The notes below the pieces were generated by a model. It did no database searches, was not told the origin of the DNA, and worked only from the letters and a program-made list of their open reading frames with translations. Of a stretch of 64,000 nucleotides of DNA, positions 44,010-52,374 are shown in pieces; the stretch's first letter is position 1; every line of letters begins with the position of its first letter. The stretch covers positions 1 to 64,000 of the forward strand of contig NZ_JANYMP010000013.1 of NCBI RefSeq assembly GCF_025061645.1, read 5' to 3'. This stretch comes from Umezawaea endophytica. GTDB lineage: Bacteria; Actinomycetota; Actinomycetes; Mycobacteriales; Pseudonocardiaceae. Both the position numbers and the translations under genes were made by a program.

Positions 44010-45755
44010 GTGACCTCGTGGCTGGACCTGCTCCTCGACGACGCGTCGCCCGACGCGCTGGCCCGGCACCACGACGAGCTGCGCGCGGCCGGTGGTGGCA
44101 CGGCCGTCGACCGCGACGCCCACTCCGCGCTGCGGCTGCGCTCCCTGCTGGAGCAGCGGCGGCAGCGCGCGACCGAGCTGTCCGCGCTCAACGACATCGC
44201 CCGCCGCCTGTCGACGCTGCACGACCCGGACGACCTGGTCCGGGAGGTCGTCGGCCAGGCGCGGCGGCTGCTCGGCGTCGACCTGACCTACCTCGCGCTG
44301 GTCGAGGGCGACCACCTGCGCATCGACGTCGCCGACGGCGCGCTCACCCCGCAGCTCCTCGGCCTGCGCATCCCGTTCGACACCGGCATCGCCGCAGTCG
44401 TGGTGGCGCGCGGCGAGCCGGTGTGGACGCCCGACTACCGCACGGACCCGGACATCAGCCACGACGCCGACGCGGACCGGGCGGCGACCGCGGAGAACAT
44501 GCGCGGCCTGCTCGGCGTGCCGCTCGGCCTGCACGGCCGGGTGCTGGGCGCGCTGCTGGCGTGCAAGCGGCAGGAGCGCAGCTTCAGCGAGGAGGAGATC
44601 GCCCTGCTGTCGGCCCTGGCGGCGCACGCGGCCGTGGCGATCGACAACGCCCGGTCGGCGCAGGCGTCGCGGGCGACCGTGGACCGGCTCGAGCGGACCC
44701 TGCACTGGGACCGCAGGCTTACCCGCGTCGTGCTGGACGGCGGTGGCGTGGACGACCTGCTCGGCGAGGTCACGGCGTCGTCGAGCGGCGAGGTCGTGTT
44801 CGCCTACGCGGGCGAACGGCCCCCGGCGCACGCCGACGTGCTCGGCCCGGTGCTGGCCGCCCTGGACGGTGGGAGCACGGCCACCGTCGTCGACGACCTG
44901 CTGGTGCAGCCGGTGATCGCGGGCCGCCGCGTGCTCGGCGCGCTGGTGCTGGCCGGGGCGAGCGCGGACGACCGGCTGCTGCTGGAACGGGCCGCTCCCC
45001 CGCTCGCGCTGGTCCTCGTGGGGCAGGAGGCCGTCGAACGAGCCGCCCGGCTGACCCGTGACGCCCACCTGCTGGACCTGCTGTCCCGGCCCGTCGTCGA
45101 CGCCGCGCGGCAGCTCAGGGGCGCCGGGCTCGACCCGGCGCGGACGTACAGCGTGCTCGTGGCCCGCCCGAGCACCCCCGCCGCCCGGTCCCGCCTCGTC
45201 GCGGCGCTGCCGGAGGGGTCGACCGTGGCCACGGAGGGCGGGCGGCTGCTCGCGGCCGTGCCCGTCGCCGACCCCGAGGCGCTGATCGGGGGCTGGGACG
45301 ACTCGGCCGGGATCACCGCGGGGATCGCGGGCCCCGCCGCCGGGGCGGGCGACCTGGCCCGCTGCCGCCTCCGCGCCGAGCAGGCACTGGAAACGCTGGT
45401 GGCGCTCGACCGCACCGGGCAGCTCACCTCGGCCGAAGGCCTCGGCGTCTACCAGGTCCTGCTCAGCGAGCAGGGGCGGCAGAACGTGCGGAGCATGGTC
45501 GAGCGCGAACTCGGAGCCGTGCTCGCGGAGGAACGGCACCGCTCGGTACCGCTGGCGCGCACGCTGCACGCGTTCCTGGACCACGGCAGGCGGCCCGCGG
45601 CGGCCGCGACCGAACTGGGCGTGCACGTGAACACGCTCTACCAGCGGCTCGCGGTGCTGGACCGGCTGCTCGGCGAGAACTGGCGGGAACCGGACCGGGC
45701 GCTGGACCTGCACCTGCTGCTGCGCCTGCACCGGGCGCTGCCGCGCCTCACGTGA
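44010..45755 (+). CDS. GAF-domain PucR/CdaR-type transcriptional regulator
   Basis: A 581-residue regulator. A GAF domain covers about residues 65-210 (LSALNDIARRLSTLHDPDDLVREV, then GLRIPFDTGIAAVVVARGEPVWTPDY), followed by a GGDEF-like CdaR middle region and the C-terminal PucR helix-turn-helix (RTLHAFLDHGRRPAAAATELGVHVNTLYQRL). Such proteins sense small metabolites, for example purine or hydroxy-acid intermediates. The GTG at 44010 follows AAGGAG at about 43999. It faces away from the FAD oxidase/esterase pair across a 125-bp shared promoter. Confidence 0.88.
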   Translation: MTSWLDLLLDDASPDALARHHDELRAAGGGTAVDRDAHSALRLRSLLEQRRQRATELSALNDIARRLSTLHDPDDLVREVVGQARRLLGVDLTYLALVEGDHLRIDVADGALTPQLLGLRIPFDTGIAAVVVARGEPVWTPDYRTDPDISHDADADRAATAENMRGLLGVPLGLHGRVLGALLACKRQERSFSEEEIALLSALAAHAAVAIDNARSAQASRATVDRLERTLHWDRRLTRVVLDGGGVDDLLGEVTASSSGEVVFAYAGERPPAHADVLGPVLAALDGGSTATVVDDLLVQPVIAGRRVLGALVLAGASADDRLLLERAAPPLALVLVGQEAVERAARLTRDAHLLDLLSRPVVDAARQLRGAGLDPARTYSVLVARPSTPAARSRLVAALPEGSTVATEGGRLLAAVPVADPEALIGGWDDSAGITAGIAGPAAGAGDLARCRLRAEQALETLVALDRTGQLTSAEGLGVYQVLLSEQGRQNVRSMVERELGAVLAEERHRSVPLARTLHAFLDHGRRPAAAATELGVHVNTLYQRLAVLDRLLGENWREPDRALDLHLLLRLHRALPRLT

Positions 45756-45756
45756 G

Positions 45757-46503
45757 TCAGAAGTGCGTCACCGGGCGGTCCTGCCGCACGCCGTCCAGGA
45801 CGACGTCGACCTTCTCGTCGTAGAACGCGACCAGTCCCGCGATGGGCAGCACGTCCTTGGCGGGGAACGAGTAGCTCCACGCCAGGTCCGGGTGCACGCC
45901 CCTCGGGGTGGTGATCGACCAGTAGTCGGTGGTCGTCCCCTTGTACGGGCACGAGGTCACGGTGTCCGTGCGGGTCAGCACGGAGAAGTCGACGTCGGTC
46001 CGGCTCAGGTAGTACCGGGTCGGCAGCCCGGTCTCGAACACCAGCACCGGCGACGACGACTCGGCGACCACCACACCGTCCAGCTCGACCCGCACCGACC
46101 GCGACGAGCGCAGCGCGTCCACCCGCGTGTACGGGCTGCGCGGGTGCACGAAGACCTGCTCGTCCTCCTCGAACCACAGGTCCAGCGCGGCCCACTCGAA
46201 CCGCACCGAGTCGTGGAAGTCCGCGTAGCGCAGGGCGCTCGACGGCCGGTGCATCCCGCCGACCCGCACGCCGTGGACGTGCGCGGCGCCCCGGCTCGTG
46301 TCGCGGGCGGCGTGCTCGTCGACCAGGAGGTCAGCCCGGACGTCGGCGCGGGGGAAGTAGAACTGCGGGTAGTACGGGTGCTCCCAGACGTAGAGGGCTC
46401 GGGTCGAGTCCACCACGACCTCGTTCGCCAACACCCCCCGAACGCGGCACGGCACGGGCTGGACGTGGTCGACCGGGACGATCGACGCGGGGAAGTGGGG
46501 CAC
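45757..46503 (-). CDS. DUF427 domain protein (tandem)
   Basis: A 248-residue cytosolic protein with two DUF427 units, each with the beta-tent pattern: VDSTRALYVWEHPYYPQFYFP in the first and VVAESSSPVLVFETGLPTRYYL, then CPYKGTTTDYW in the second. The function of DUF427 is unknown. Its ribosome-binding site overlaps the stop of the GlxA-type gene, so it is the second gene of a two-gene operon and may be translationally coupled. Confidence 0.9.
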   Translation of the reverse strand: MPHFPASIVPVDHVQPVPCRVRGVLANEVVVDSTRALYVWEHPYYPQFYFPRADVRADLLVDEHAARDTSRGAAHVHGVRVGGMHRPSSALRYADFHDSVRFEWAALDLWFEEDEQVFVHPRSPYTRVDALRSSRSVRVELDGVVVAESSSPVLVFETGLPTRYYLSRTDVDFSVLTRTDTVTSCPYKGTTTDYWSITTPRGVHPDLAWSYSFPAKDVLPIAGLVAFYDEKVDVVLDGVRQDRPVTHF

Positions 46504-46516
46504 GGGCGGGCCTCCG

Positions 46517-47446
46517 TCAGTTCCGGTGCTGCTCCCGGTACGCGGTCGGGGAGAACCCCAGTCTGCCCGTGAACACCCGGTTCAACGCCTCCTCCCCGCC
46601 GAAGCCGCTGCGCACCGCAGCCACGGCCGGGCTGTGACCGGTCCGCAGCAGCTCCTGGGCGCGGTCGAGCCGCACCAGTTCGACGTACCGCGCCGGGGTC
46701 GTGCCGATCTCGTCGTGGAACAGCCGCGCGAGCTGACGGGAGCTGACGGCCGCCGTGGCCGCCATCCCGGACACGGTGTGCAGCGCCGCGGGATCGGCCG
46801 CGACCGAGTCGAGCACCGCGCGCAGCGGGCTCCCCAGCGGCACGTGGTCCAGCGACTGCACGGAGAACGGGACCCGCGCGCCGGGCCGTTGCAGGAACAC
46901 GACCATCGCCCGCGCGACCTCGACGGCGAACTCCGAGCCGTGGTCGTCCTCCACCATCGCGAGCGCCAGGTCGATGCCCGAGCTGACGCCCGCCACCGTC
47001 ACGAAGTCCCCGTCCCGCACGAAGAACTCGTCCGGCCGCACCGACACCCTCGGGTAGCGCTCGGCGAACAGCGCGGCCCGCCGCCAGTGCGTGGTGGCCG
47101 CGCGGCCGTCCAGCAGACCGAGTTCGGCGAGCAGGAACGAGCCCGTGCACACCGACGTGACGCGGTCCGCCGCCACGGCCAGCAGGCCCGCGGCGTCCAG
47201 GAGCACGGGGTCCAGGCGCACGTCGTGCGCACCGGGGACGAGCACCGTGCCGCCCGGTTCGGCGTCGCGCGCGGCGGAGTCGACGGGCACCGCGAAGCCG
47301 TTGGCCGTGCGCACGTCCGCGCCGTCGGCCGACACCACCTGGAGCACGTAGTCCGCGCCGAAGTGGTTGGCGTGGCCGAAGACGTCCTCCGGTGCCGTGA
47401 CGTCGATCGTCGTCACGCCCTCGAACGCCAGTATCGTCACCAGCAC
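46517..47446 (-). CDS. GlxA-type regulator (DJ-1/PfpI domain plus AraC helix-turn-helix)
   Basis: A 309-residue regulator. The N-terminal DJ-1/PfpI-like domain (about 1-170) has the nucleophile-elbow-like SVCTGSFLLAELGLLDGRAATTHW, a lost or altered active site in this family. The C-terminal AraC domain (about 210-305) contains SSRQLARLFHDEIGTTPARYVELVRLDRA and SGFGGEEALNRVFTGRLGFSPTAYR. It lies 51 bp after the channel gene on the same strand and heads the DUF427 gene. Confidence 0.92.
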   Translation of the reverse strand: MLVTILAFEGVTTIDVTAPEDVFGHANHFGADYVLQVVSADGADVRTANGFAVPVDSAARDAEPGGTVLVPGAHDVRLDPVLLDAAGLLAVAADRVTSVCTGSFLLAELGLLDGRAATTHWRRAALFAERYPRVSVRPDEFFVRDGDFVTVAGVSSGIDLALAMVEDDHGSEFAVEVARAMVVFLQRPGARVPFSVQSLDHVPLGSPLRAVLDSVAADPAALHTVSGMAATAAVSSRQLARLFHDEIGTTPARYVELVRLDRAQELLRTGHSPAVAAVRSGFGGEEALNRVFTGRLGFSPTAYREQHRN

Positions 47447-47497
47447 TCCCCCATCGTGGCAGGACTTCCACCGCTGGTGTGGACCATTTCCGCGCGT

Positions 47498-50011
47498 TCA
47501 GCCGAACACGGTTACGTACGTGAGCACCACCCCGAGCAGGTAGAGCGGGTAGCCGACGCGCGCCGCCGTGGTCAGCCTCCGCTCGGCCGCCGCGCGCCGG
47601 GTCGACACCAGCCGCTTGCGCAGCATCGCGATCAGCACGCAGGTCGCGGCCAGTAGGATGAACGCGTAGTACCCCCATTCGAGCGCGACTGTGTAGCTGA
47701 CCGACGGGAGCTGCGAGGTGACGTTGTTGAGCAGCACCGCTGTGCTCAGGATGGCCGTGACGCCCATCGACACCGGGGCGCCGCCGTCGGAGGCGGAGAA
47801 GAACAGCGACAGGTACGTCACGCAGATCAGCAGCACCAGCGGCAGCAGGTTCTTGACCAGGAACGGCACCGTGTCGCGCACGATCTCGACCTCCCCCGCG
47901 TACTGGCTGTAGTAGATCCCGGCCCCGGCGCCCGCGCTGTCGCCGAGCGCGTCGCTGCTGCCGACCGTGCGCTGGAAGAACCGCACCGAGTCCGCCACCC
48001 AGTTGGGGATCTCGTTGATGTCGGCGTTCGCGTCGGCGCCGCTGCGCAGGTAGGCGCTCGGCGGCTGGTCCAGGATCTCCTTGTCCGTCACGTAGACGAC
48101 CTGGTCGGCGGTGCGGCCCCGGTTCTGCAGCAGCACGACGAGCCGCTGGTGGTCGAACGGGAACCCGCGGAACTCGAACCCGCTCTTGAAGCGCTCCCCC
48201 ACCCGGTAGAGCCGGTAGGTGGCCCCGTCCTCGGTCACGTCGCGCAGCGGCTGCCCGAGCTTGAGGTCGGGCTTGACGGCGTTGACGAACTGCACGTCCG
48301 ACGCCACGTGGTCGCCGGTGTACTTGAGCCACAGGAAGAAGTCGACGAAGTACGTGCCGTCCCTGGTGTCCAGGTCGCGCACCTCGTTGAGGTTGATGCC
48401 CGTCGCGACGACCTGGCGGCGGACCAGGTACCGGTCGCCGATCGCGATGACGGTCCCGGCGGCCAGGCCTTCGCGCAGCGCCTCGTCCGACGGCGGCTCG
48501 TAGATGGTCAACTGGACCGGCGCGGACACGAACCGGGACCCGTCGCTGGTCACCACGGACACCGACATCCGCGCCGATCCCGTCGGCGAGAAGTACAGCG
48601 GGCCGAGCAGCGCCGGGAACGAGTTCTTCCGGTCCTTCAACGCGGCCCACCCGTCGCGCACCCGCAGCCGGTCCGCGGCCCGCTGGTCCGGCGCGAAGCT
48701 CAGCCCCCGGCCGGTCATGACGTGCAGGCCGACGTTGAGCGCCTGCCGCGCCGTCGCCGCCTGCCACAGCGGCTTCTCCCCGTACCGCAGCTCGTAGTCC
48801 TCGGCCCACGTCAGCGCGGGCCCGGACAGCGCGTCGTTCGCCAGCGGCGTGCTGACGTACAGGTCCGAGGTCAGCAGCCCCGGACGGTCCAGCTCGCGCT
48901 CGGCCGCGGCCAACGCGTCGTGGAACGCCTGCGTGCCAAGGGAAGCGACGCCCAGCACCGGTGCCGTGATCCCGGCGGTCCGCAGCCGCCGGAGCACGGC
49001 GACAGCGCGGTCGACGTCCGTCGCCAGCACGATCGGCGCCACCGGGTCGATCCTCCCGAGGTCCACCGTGGAGCGGTCGATCGGCGTCTCCGCCACGACG
49101 TCCCCGAACTGCCGGAAGGACTCGGCGAACGACTCCCGCACGGACCGCCCCGACTCGTCCTCGTCGTAGACCACCTGCGCCTTCGCGGACTTGAGCACGT
49201 CGGCGGCGTAGGCGGCCAGGAAGTCCGACTGCGTGCGGTTGCCGAACATGCTGCGGAAGTACCAGTCGCTCCCGTCGGTGACGCGCGACGACCCGGCGGA
49301 CGGCGTGATCGCCGGGATGCGCGCCCGCAGGTAGATCGGCGCCGCCGCCAGTGCCGTGTCGCTGCTCCCGTGGCCCACCACGTACATCACCCGGTCCTCG
49401 CGGACGATCCGCTCGGCGATCTCCTCCGCCTTCGCCACCTCGTCCTCGTCGTCGTAGACGAGCAGCTCCACCGGGTGCCCGTCGACACCGCCCGCCGCGT
49501 TCACCACGTCCAGGTGCATCCGCAGCCCGCGCTCCATCGCGACCGAGCCCGGCTTCGCCATCCCCGCCACCAGCGCGACGAACACCGGCTCCCCGCCCTG
49601 CCCACCCGACGCCGAGTACGCGCCGACCACCGTCAGCAGCACGGCCACCGCCGCCACCAACGCGGCCCACGCCCCGCGCCGCCGCGGCTTGCCGACGACC
49701 TCCGGCCGCGGCGGCTCCACCAGGTCCTCGACCTCGCGCGGCGGCGTGGGCTCGACACCCCCCAACACCTTCCGAGCCCTGCCGGTCGCCGGGTCGGCTT
49801 CGATCGCGAACGCCCGGTCCAGGCAGAACACCCGCTCCGCGGGCTCCTCGACCAACTCGGCCAACCACCGCCACGCGGGCTCGTAGCCCACGTCCTTCGC
49901 CAACGCCCGCCCCAGCAGCTCACGCGCGCCCGCCGGATCCGTCGCGCGGGCCGCGAGCGCCCGGTGGGTGAGCGCTGCCGGTGTGTCGGGTGTGTCGGGT
50001 GTGTCGGGCAC
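47498..50011 (-). CDS. Type I periplasmic-binding (LIVBP) domain fused to a pentameric ligand-gated ion channel
   Basis: An 837-residue membrane protein, likely a cation or anion channel gated by a ligand. Order from the GTG at 50011: a PDT microrepeat and TPR-like helices (about 1-90), one membrane helix (113-133), a complete LIVBP-type binding domain (142-507; GLRMHLDVVNAAGGVDGHPV, ALAAAPIYLRARIPAITPSA), and a pentameric channel module. Its beta domain (522-712) has TYFVDFFLWLKY and the family hallmark FPFDHQ (617-622); M1 is near 716-739 (LVKNLLPLVLLICVTYL), M2 747-767, M3 772-796 (SQLPSVSY joins M2 to M3) and M4 818-836. No disulfide Cys-loop, as in prokaryotic members. GGAGG precedes the start. 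Automated annotation would probably call it an ABC binding protein. Confidence 0.87.
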   Translation of the reverse strand: MPDTPDTPDTPAALTHRALAARATDPAGARELLGRALAKDVGYEPAWRWLAELVEEPAERVFCLDRAFAIEADPATGRARKVLGGVEPTPPREVEDLVEPPRPEVVGKPRRRGAWAALVAAVAVLLTVVGAYSASGGQGGEPVFVALVAGMAKPGSVAMERGLRMHLDVVNAAGGVDGHPVELLVYDDEDEVAKAEEIAERIVREDRVMYVVGHGSSDTALAAAPIYLRARIPAITPSAGSSRVTDGSDWYFRSMFGNRTQSDFLAAYAADVLKSAKAQVVYDEDESGRSVRESFAESFRQFGDVVAETPIDRSTVDLGRIDPVAPIVLATDVDRAVAVLRRLRTAGITAPVLGVASLGTQAFHDALAAAERELDRPGLLTSDLYVSTPLANDALSGPALTWAEDYELRYGEKPLWQAATARQALNVGLHVMTGRGLSFAPDQRAADRLRVRDGWAALKDRKNSFPALLGPLYFSPTGSARMSVSVVTSDGSRFVSAPVQLTIYEPPSDEALREGLAAGTVIAIGDRYLVRRQVVATGINLNEVRDLDTRDGTYFVDFFLWLKYTGDHVASDVQFVNAVKPDLKLGQPLRDVTEDGATYRLYRVGERFKSGFEFRGFPFDHQRLVVLLQNRGRTADQVVYVTDKEILDQPPSAYLRSGADANADINEIPNWVADSVRFFQRTVGSSDALGDSAGAGAGIYYSQYAGEVEIVRDTVPFLVKNLLPLVLLICVTYLSLFFSASDGGAPVSMGVTAILSTAVLLNNVTSQLPSVSYTVALEWGYYAFILLAATCVLIAMLRKRLVSTRRAAAERRLTTAARVGYPLYLLGVVLTYVTVFG

Positions 50012-50189
50012 GGGTGGGGACCTCCGAAGGTGATCACTGAACGTGACGAAGGCTAGGCAGTCCCCCCGCGCCACGATCGAGGATCCTTCGACCGGGTCAC
50101 GGCGCACGGTCGAGGCGTTGGACACTCCCGCAGGTCACCGGCGCTGTCCCGTGTTCGACTGGGCTTCCGCTACCCCGAGGAGGTCCTCC

Positions 50190-50837
50190 GTGCTGGTCGT
50201 CGAGTGCGACGCCGTGCTGTTCGACAACGACGGCGTGCTGGTGGACTCCGACGCGGGGGTGTACGCGGCGTGGAGCCGGTGGGCTCGGTCGTTCGGGTTG
50301 CCGGTGGACGAGGTGACCGAGGCGGTGCACGGGCGGCGGGCCGTGGACACCGTCGCGCTGCTGGTGCCCGAGGGCGGGCGGGCCGGGGCGTTGGCGGACA
50401 TCACCCGGTGGGAGGTCGAGGAGGCGGCGGGGACGACGGCGGTGCCGGGGGCGGTGGCGCTGGTGAGGTCGTTGCCGCGCGGGGTCTGGGCGGTGGTGAC
50501 GTCCGGGGTCACGGCGCTGGCGCGTGCGCGGTTGGAGGCGGCCGGGTTCCCCGAGCCGTCGGTGATGGTGGCGGCGGACGACGTGGTGCACGGCAAGCCC
50601 GCGCCGGACGGGTACCTGGCCGCGGCGAAGGCTTTGGGCGTCCGGCCTGACCGCGCGGTCGTGGTGGAGGACAGCGCGGCGGGGATCGCGGCCGGCCGGG
50701 CCGCCGGGGTGGCGAAGGTCGTCGGCGTCGGCGAGCGGGCGGTGCGGGCGGGAGCGGACCTGGTGGTGCGAGACCTCACCGGGCTCCGCTGGGCCGCGGG
50801 CGAACTGCACGTGGACCGGGCGACCCTGCTCGGCTGA
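50190..50837 (+). CDS. HAD-superfamily hydrolase (beta-phosphoglucomutase/sugar phosphatase-like)
   Basis: A 215-residue HAD protein. Motif I is LFDNDGVLVDSD with the nucleophile aspartate, motif II the VVTSGVTALA threonine/serine region, motif III the lysine in HGKPAPDGYLAAA and motif IV VVEDSAAGIAAGRAAG. The alpha-helical cap after motif I and the SDAG residues resemble sugar-phosphate phosphatases of the GppA-free DOG1/beta-PGM branch. The GTG at 50190 follows GAGGAGG at 50177-50183. It is divergent from the channel gene but no functional link is evident. Confidence 0.9.
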   Translation: MLVVECDAVLFDNDGVLVDSDAGVYAAWSRWARSFGLPVDEVTEAVHGRRAVDTVALLVPEGGRAGALADITRWEVEEAAGTTAVPGAVALVRSLPRGVWAVVTSGVTALARARLEAAGFPEPSVMVAADDVVHGKPAPDGYLAAAKALGVRPDRAVVVEDSAAGIAAGRAAGVAKVVGVGERAVRAGADLVVRDLTGLRWAAGELHVDRATLLG

Positions 50838-50954
50838 CCAGCGCGAGCACGACGACAGCCGCGAGCGCCGCAGGCGTGAGCACCAGGTACGGCACCCCGG
50901 CACCCTCGCCGAGCCCGTCAACCCGAGCGCTCGCAAGAGGTGCGCCGGCAAGGA

Positions 50955-51000
50955 GTGCGGACAGGCGCCGTCACCAAAGGCCGGCAGCGCCTGTCCGCAC
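50955..51000. terminator. Long hairpin between convergent genes
   Basis: A perfect 14-bp stem GTGCGGACAGGCGC (50955-50968) with its complement at 50987-51000 and an 18-base loop, between the HAD gene and the zinc-finger gene that meet head-on. Confidence 0.75.
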
Positions 51001-51016
51001 CGGCCCGGCCGTGCGT

Positions 51017-51343
51017 TCAGCCGCGGAATCGCTCCCACGCCGACTGCCGGGTCATGCCGAGCGCGTCACCGATCCGCACCCACGTGATCCCGCGCTCCCT
51101 CAGCCCCAGCACGCGTTCCCGCAGTCCCGCCTCGACCTGTTCCGACGTGGCCGCGATCCGCGGCAGCCCGGCCAGCAGTTCCTCGTCCCCCATGTCGGCC
51201 CACTCCGGCACCCGAGTCTCCGACGGGCCGTCCGAATCCAGGATTGCCACGCACAGGGTCACGCACTCGTCGCAGATGTAGACGCCGGAACCGGAGATCA
51301 GCTTCCGCACGTCGTCGGCCGCCTTGTGGCAGAAAGAGCACAT
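51017..51343 (-). CDS. ClpX-type C4 zinc finger fused to a helix-turn-helix
   Basis: A 108-residue protein. The first 30 residues are a ClpX-type C4 zinc finger (CSFCHK, then ICDECVTLC) without the AAA+ ATPase that normally follows; the C-terminal 45 residues form a helix-turn-helix ([35 protein letters not shown]). This combination recurs in actinomycetes, with unknown function. It has a GGGGAGG site. Its promoter contains two repeats of a near-palindrome, so it may be a DNA-binding autoregulator, perhaps recruited to Clp protease partners or sensing metal/redox via its cysteines (inference). Confidence 0.87.
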   Translation of the reverse strand: MCSFCHKAADDVRKLISGSGVYICDECVTLCVAILDSDGPSETRVPEWADMGDEELLAGLPRIAATSEQVEAGLRERVLGLRERGITWVRIGDALGMTRQSAWERFRG

Positions 51344-51355
51344 CCGAACCTCCCC

Positions 51356-51405
51356 TGTCAGGTAATGGCTGACACCCTACCCCGTCCGTCAGGTGACGCC
51401 TGACA
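51356..51405. promoter_or_regulatory. Two operator palindromes between the zinc-finger gene and the sigma gene
   Basis: TGTCAGGTAATGGCTGACA (51356-51374) and CGTCAGGTGACGCCTGACA (51387-51405) share the frame GTCAGGT-N-GCCTGACA-like arms. Centres are 31 bp apart, about three helical turns. They lie between the divergent starts at 51343 and 51430. Confidence 0.8.
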
Positions 51406-51429
51406 ATTGGTCACGATAGCGTTGCCGCC

Positions 51430-52305
51430 GTGTCCGTCAACCCCCTCGACCTGGCAGCGGCGGAGTTCGACGACCAGCGCTCCCGCCTGTTCGGCATCGC
51501 GTACCGGATGCTCGGCAGCGCCGCGGAGGCCGAGGACATCGTCCAGGAGGCCTGGCTGCGCTGGCAGACCGCTGATCGCGGAGCGGTGCGGAGTGTCCCG
51601 GCGTTCCTCACCACGATCACGACCCGGCTCGCCATCAACTCCGCCCAGTCCGCCCGCTCGCGGCACGAGACCTACGTCGGCCCGTGGCTGCCCGAACCGG
51701 TCGACACCAGCGCCGATCCCGCGCTGGGGGCCGAACGCGGCGAGGCGCTGGAGATGGCGATCCTGCTGCTGCTGGAGAAGCTGACGCCGACCGAGCGGGC
51801 GGCGTACGTCCTGCGGGAGGCGTTCGACTACCCGTACGCGCAGATCTCGGACATCACCGGCACGTCCGAGGCGAACGTCCGGCAGCTCGTCAGCCGCGCG
51901 CGCAAGCACGTCGCGGACGGGCGGCGCGCGCCGGTCGACCTGTCCGAGCAGCGGCGGCTGCTCGACGCCTTCCTGGTGGCCGCCCGAACGGGTGATCTCG
52001 TCGCGCTGGAGGACCTGCTCGCCGCCGACGTCGTCAGCTACTCCGACGGCGGCGGGGCCGTGCGCGCCTCGAAGATCCCGGTGTTCGGCCGCACGCACGT
52101 GTCGCGGTTCGTCGCCGCGTTCGCCGAGAAGTTCTGGGCGGACACCGAGATCACCTGGGTAGAGGCCAACGGTCAACCGTCCGTCGTGGTCGCCCGCGAC
52201 GGCGTCGCGTTCGCCGTCGTCACGGTCACCGCGTCGGCGGAGGGCATCGACCAGGTGCTGTGGGCGATGAACCCGGCGAAGATCGCCGGAATCTCCTCGA
52301 CCTGA
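51430..52305 (+). CDS. ECF41-group RNA polymerase sigma factor (SigJ-like, with SnoaL-like C-terminal domain)
   Basis: A 291-residue sigma factor. Region 2 (about 10-80, LFGIAYRMLGSAAEAEDIVQEAWLRW) and region 4 (about 115-165, LTPTERAAYVLREAFDYPYAQISDI, then SEANVRQLVSRARKH) are followed by a SnoaL-like extension. The extension carries the group's DGGG motif (SDGGGAVRAS, with alanine in place of the usual lysine) and an NPAKI close to the conserved NPDKL at the C-terminus; both are regulatory in ECF41 proteins, which lack a classical anti-sigma gene. The GTG at 51430 is used. The next gene on the same strand is a NAD(P)-binding protein, the usual ECF41 target class. Confidence 0.93.
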   Translation: MSVNPLDLAAAEFDDQRSRLFGIAYRMLGSAAEAEDIVQEAWLRWQTADRGAVRSVPAFLTTITTRLAINSAQSARSRHETYVGPWLPEPVDTSADPALGAERGEALEMAILLLLEKLTPTERAAYVLREAFDYPYAQISDITGTSEANVRQLVSRARKHVADGRRAPVDLSEQRRLLDAFLVAARTGDLVALEDLLAADVVSYSDGGGAVRASKIPVFGRTHVSRFVAAFAEKFWADTEITWVEANGQPSVVVARDGVAFAVVTVTASAEGIDQVLWAMNPAKIAGISST

Positions 52306-52307
52306 CC

Positions 52308-52334
52308 TGTCACACGGGCGCGGGCCGTCCGGTC
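52308..52334 (+). promoter_or_regulatory. Candidate ECF41 target promoter
   Basis: TGTCACA (52308-52314) followed after 16 bases by GGTC (52331-52334), close to the described ECF41 consensus TGTCACA-N-CGTC with one mismatch in the -10. It begins three bases after the sigma stop and 60 bp before the next gene. Confidence 0.5.
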
Positions 52335-52374
52335 ATGACTGGTGACCGGACAGCGGCGAACGGAAGAGGTCCTC

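Noticed and set aside
46005-49874. A very long open frame antisense-shifted within the channel/GlxA region
   Set aside because: It encodes an Arg/Gly/Ala-rich string with no domain and overlaps genes with clear motifs; a by-product of high G+C third positions.
47498-50011. Ordinary ABC-transporter substrate-binding protein
   Set aside because: A binding domain is present but the last 300 residues contain FPFD and four membrane helices in pLGIC order; no ABC genes adjoin.
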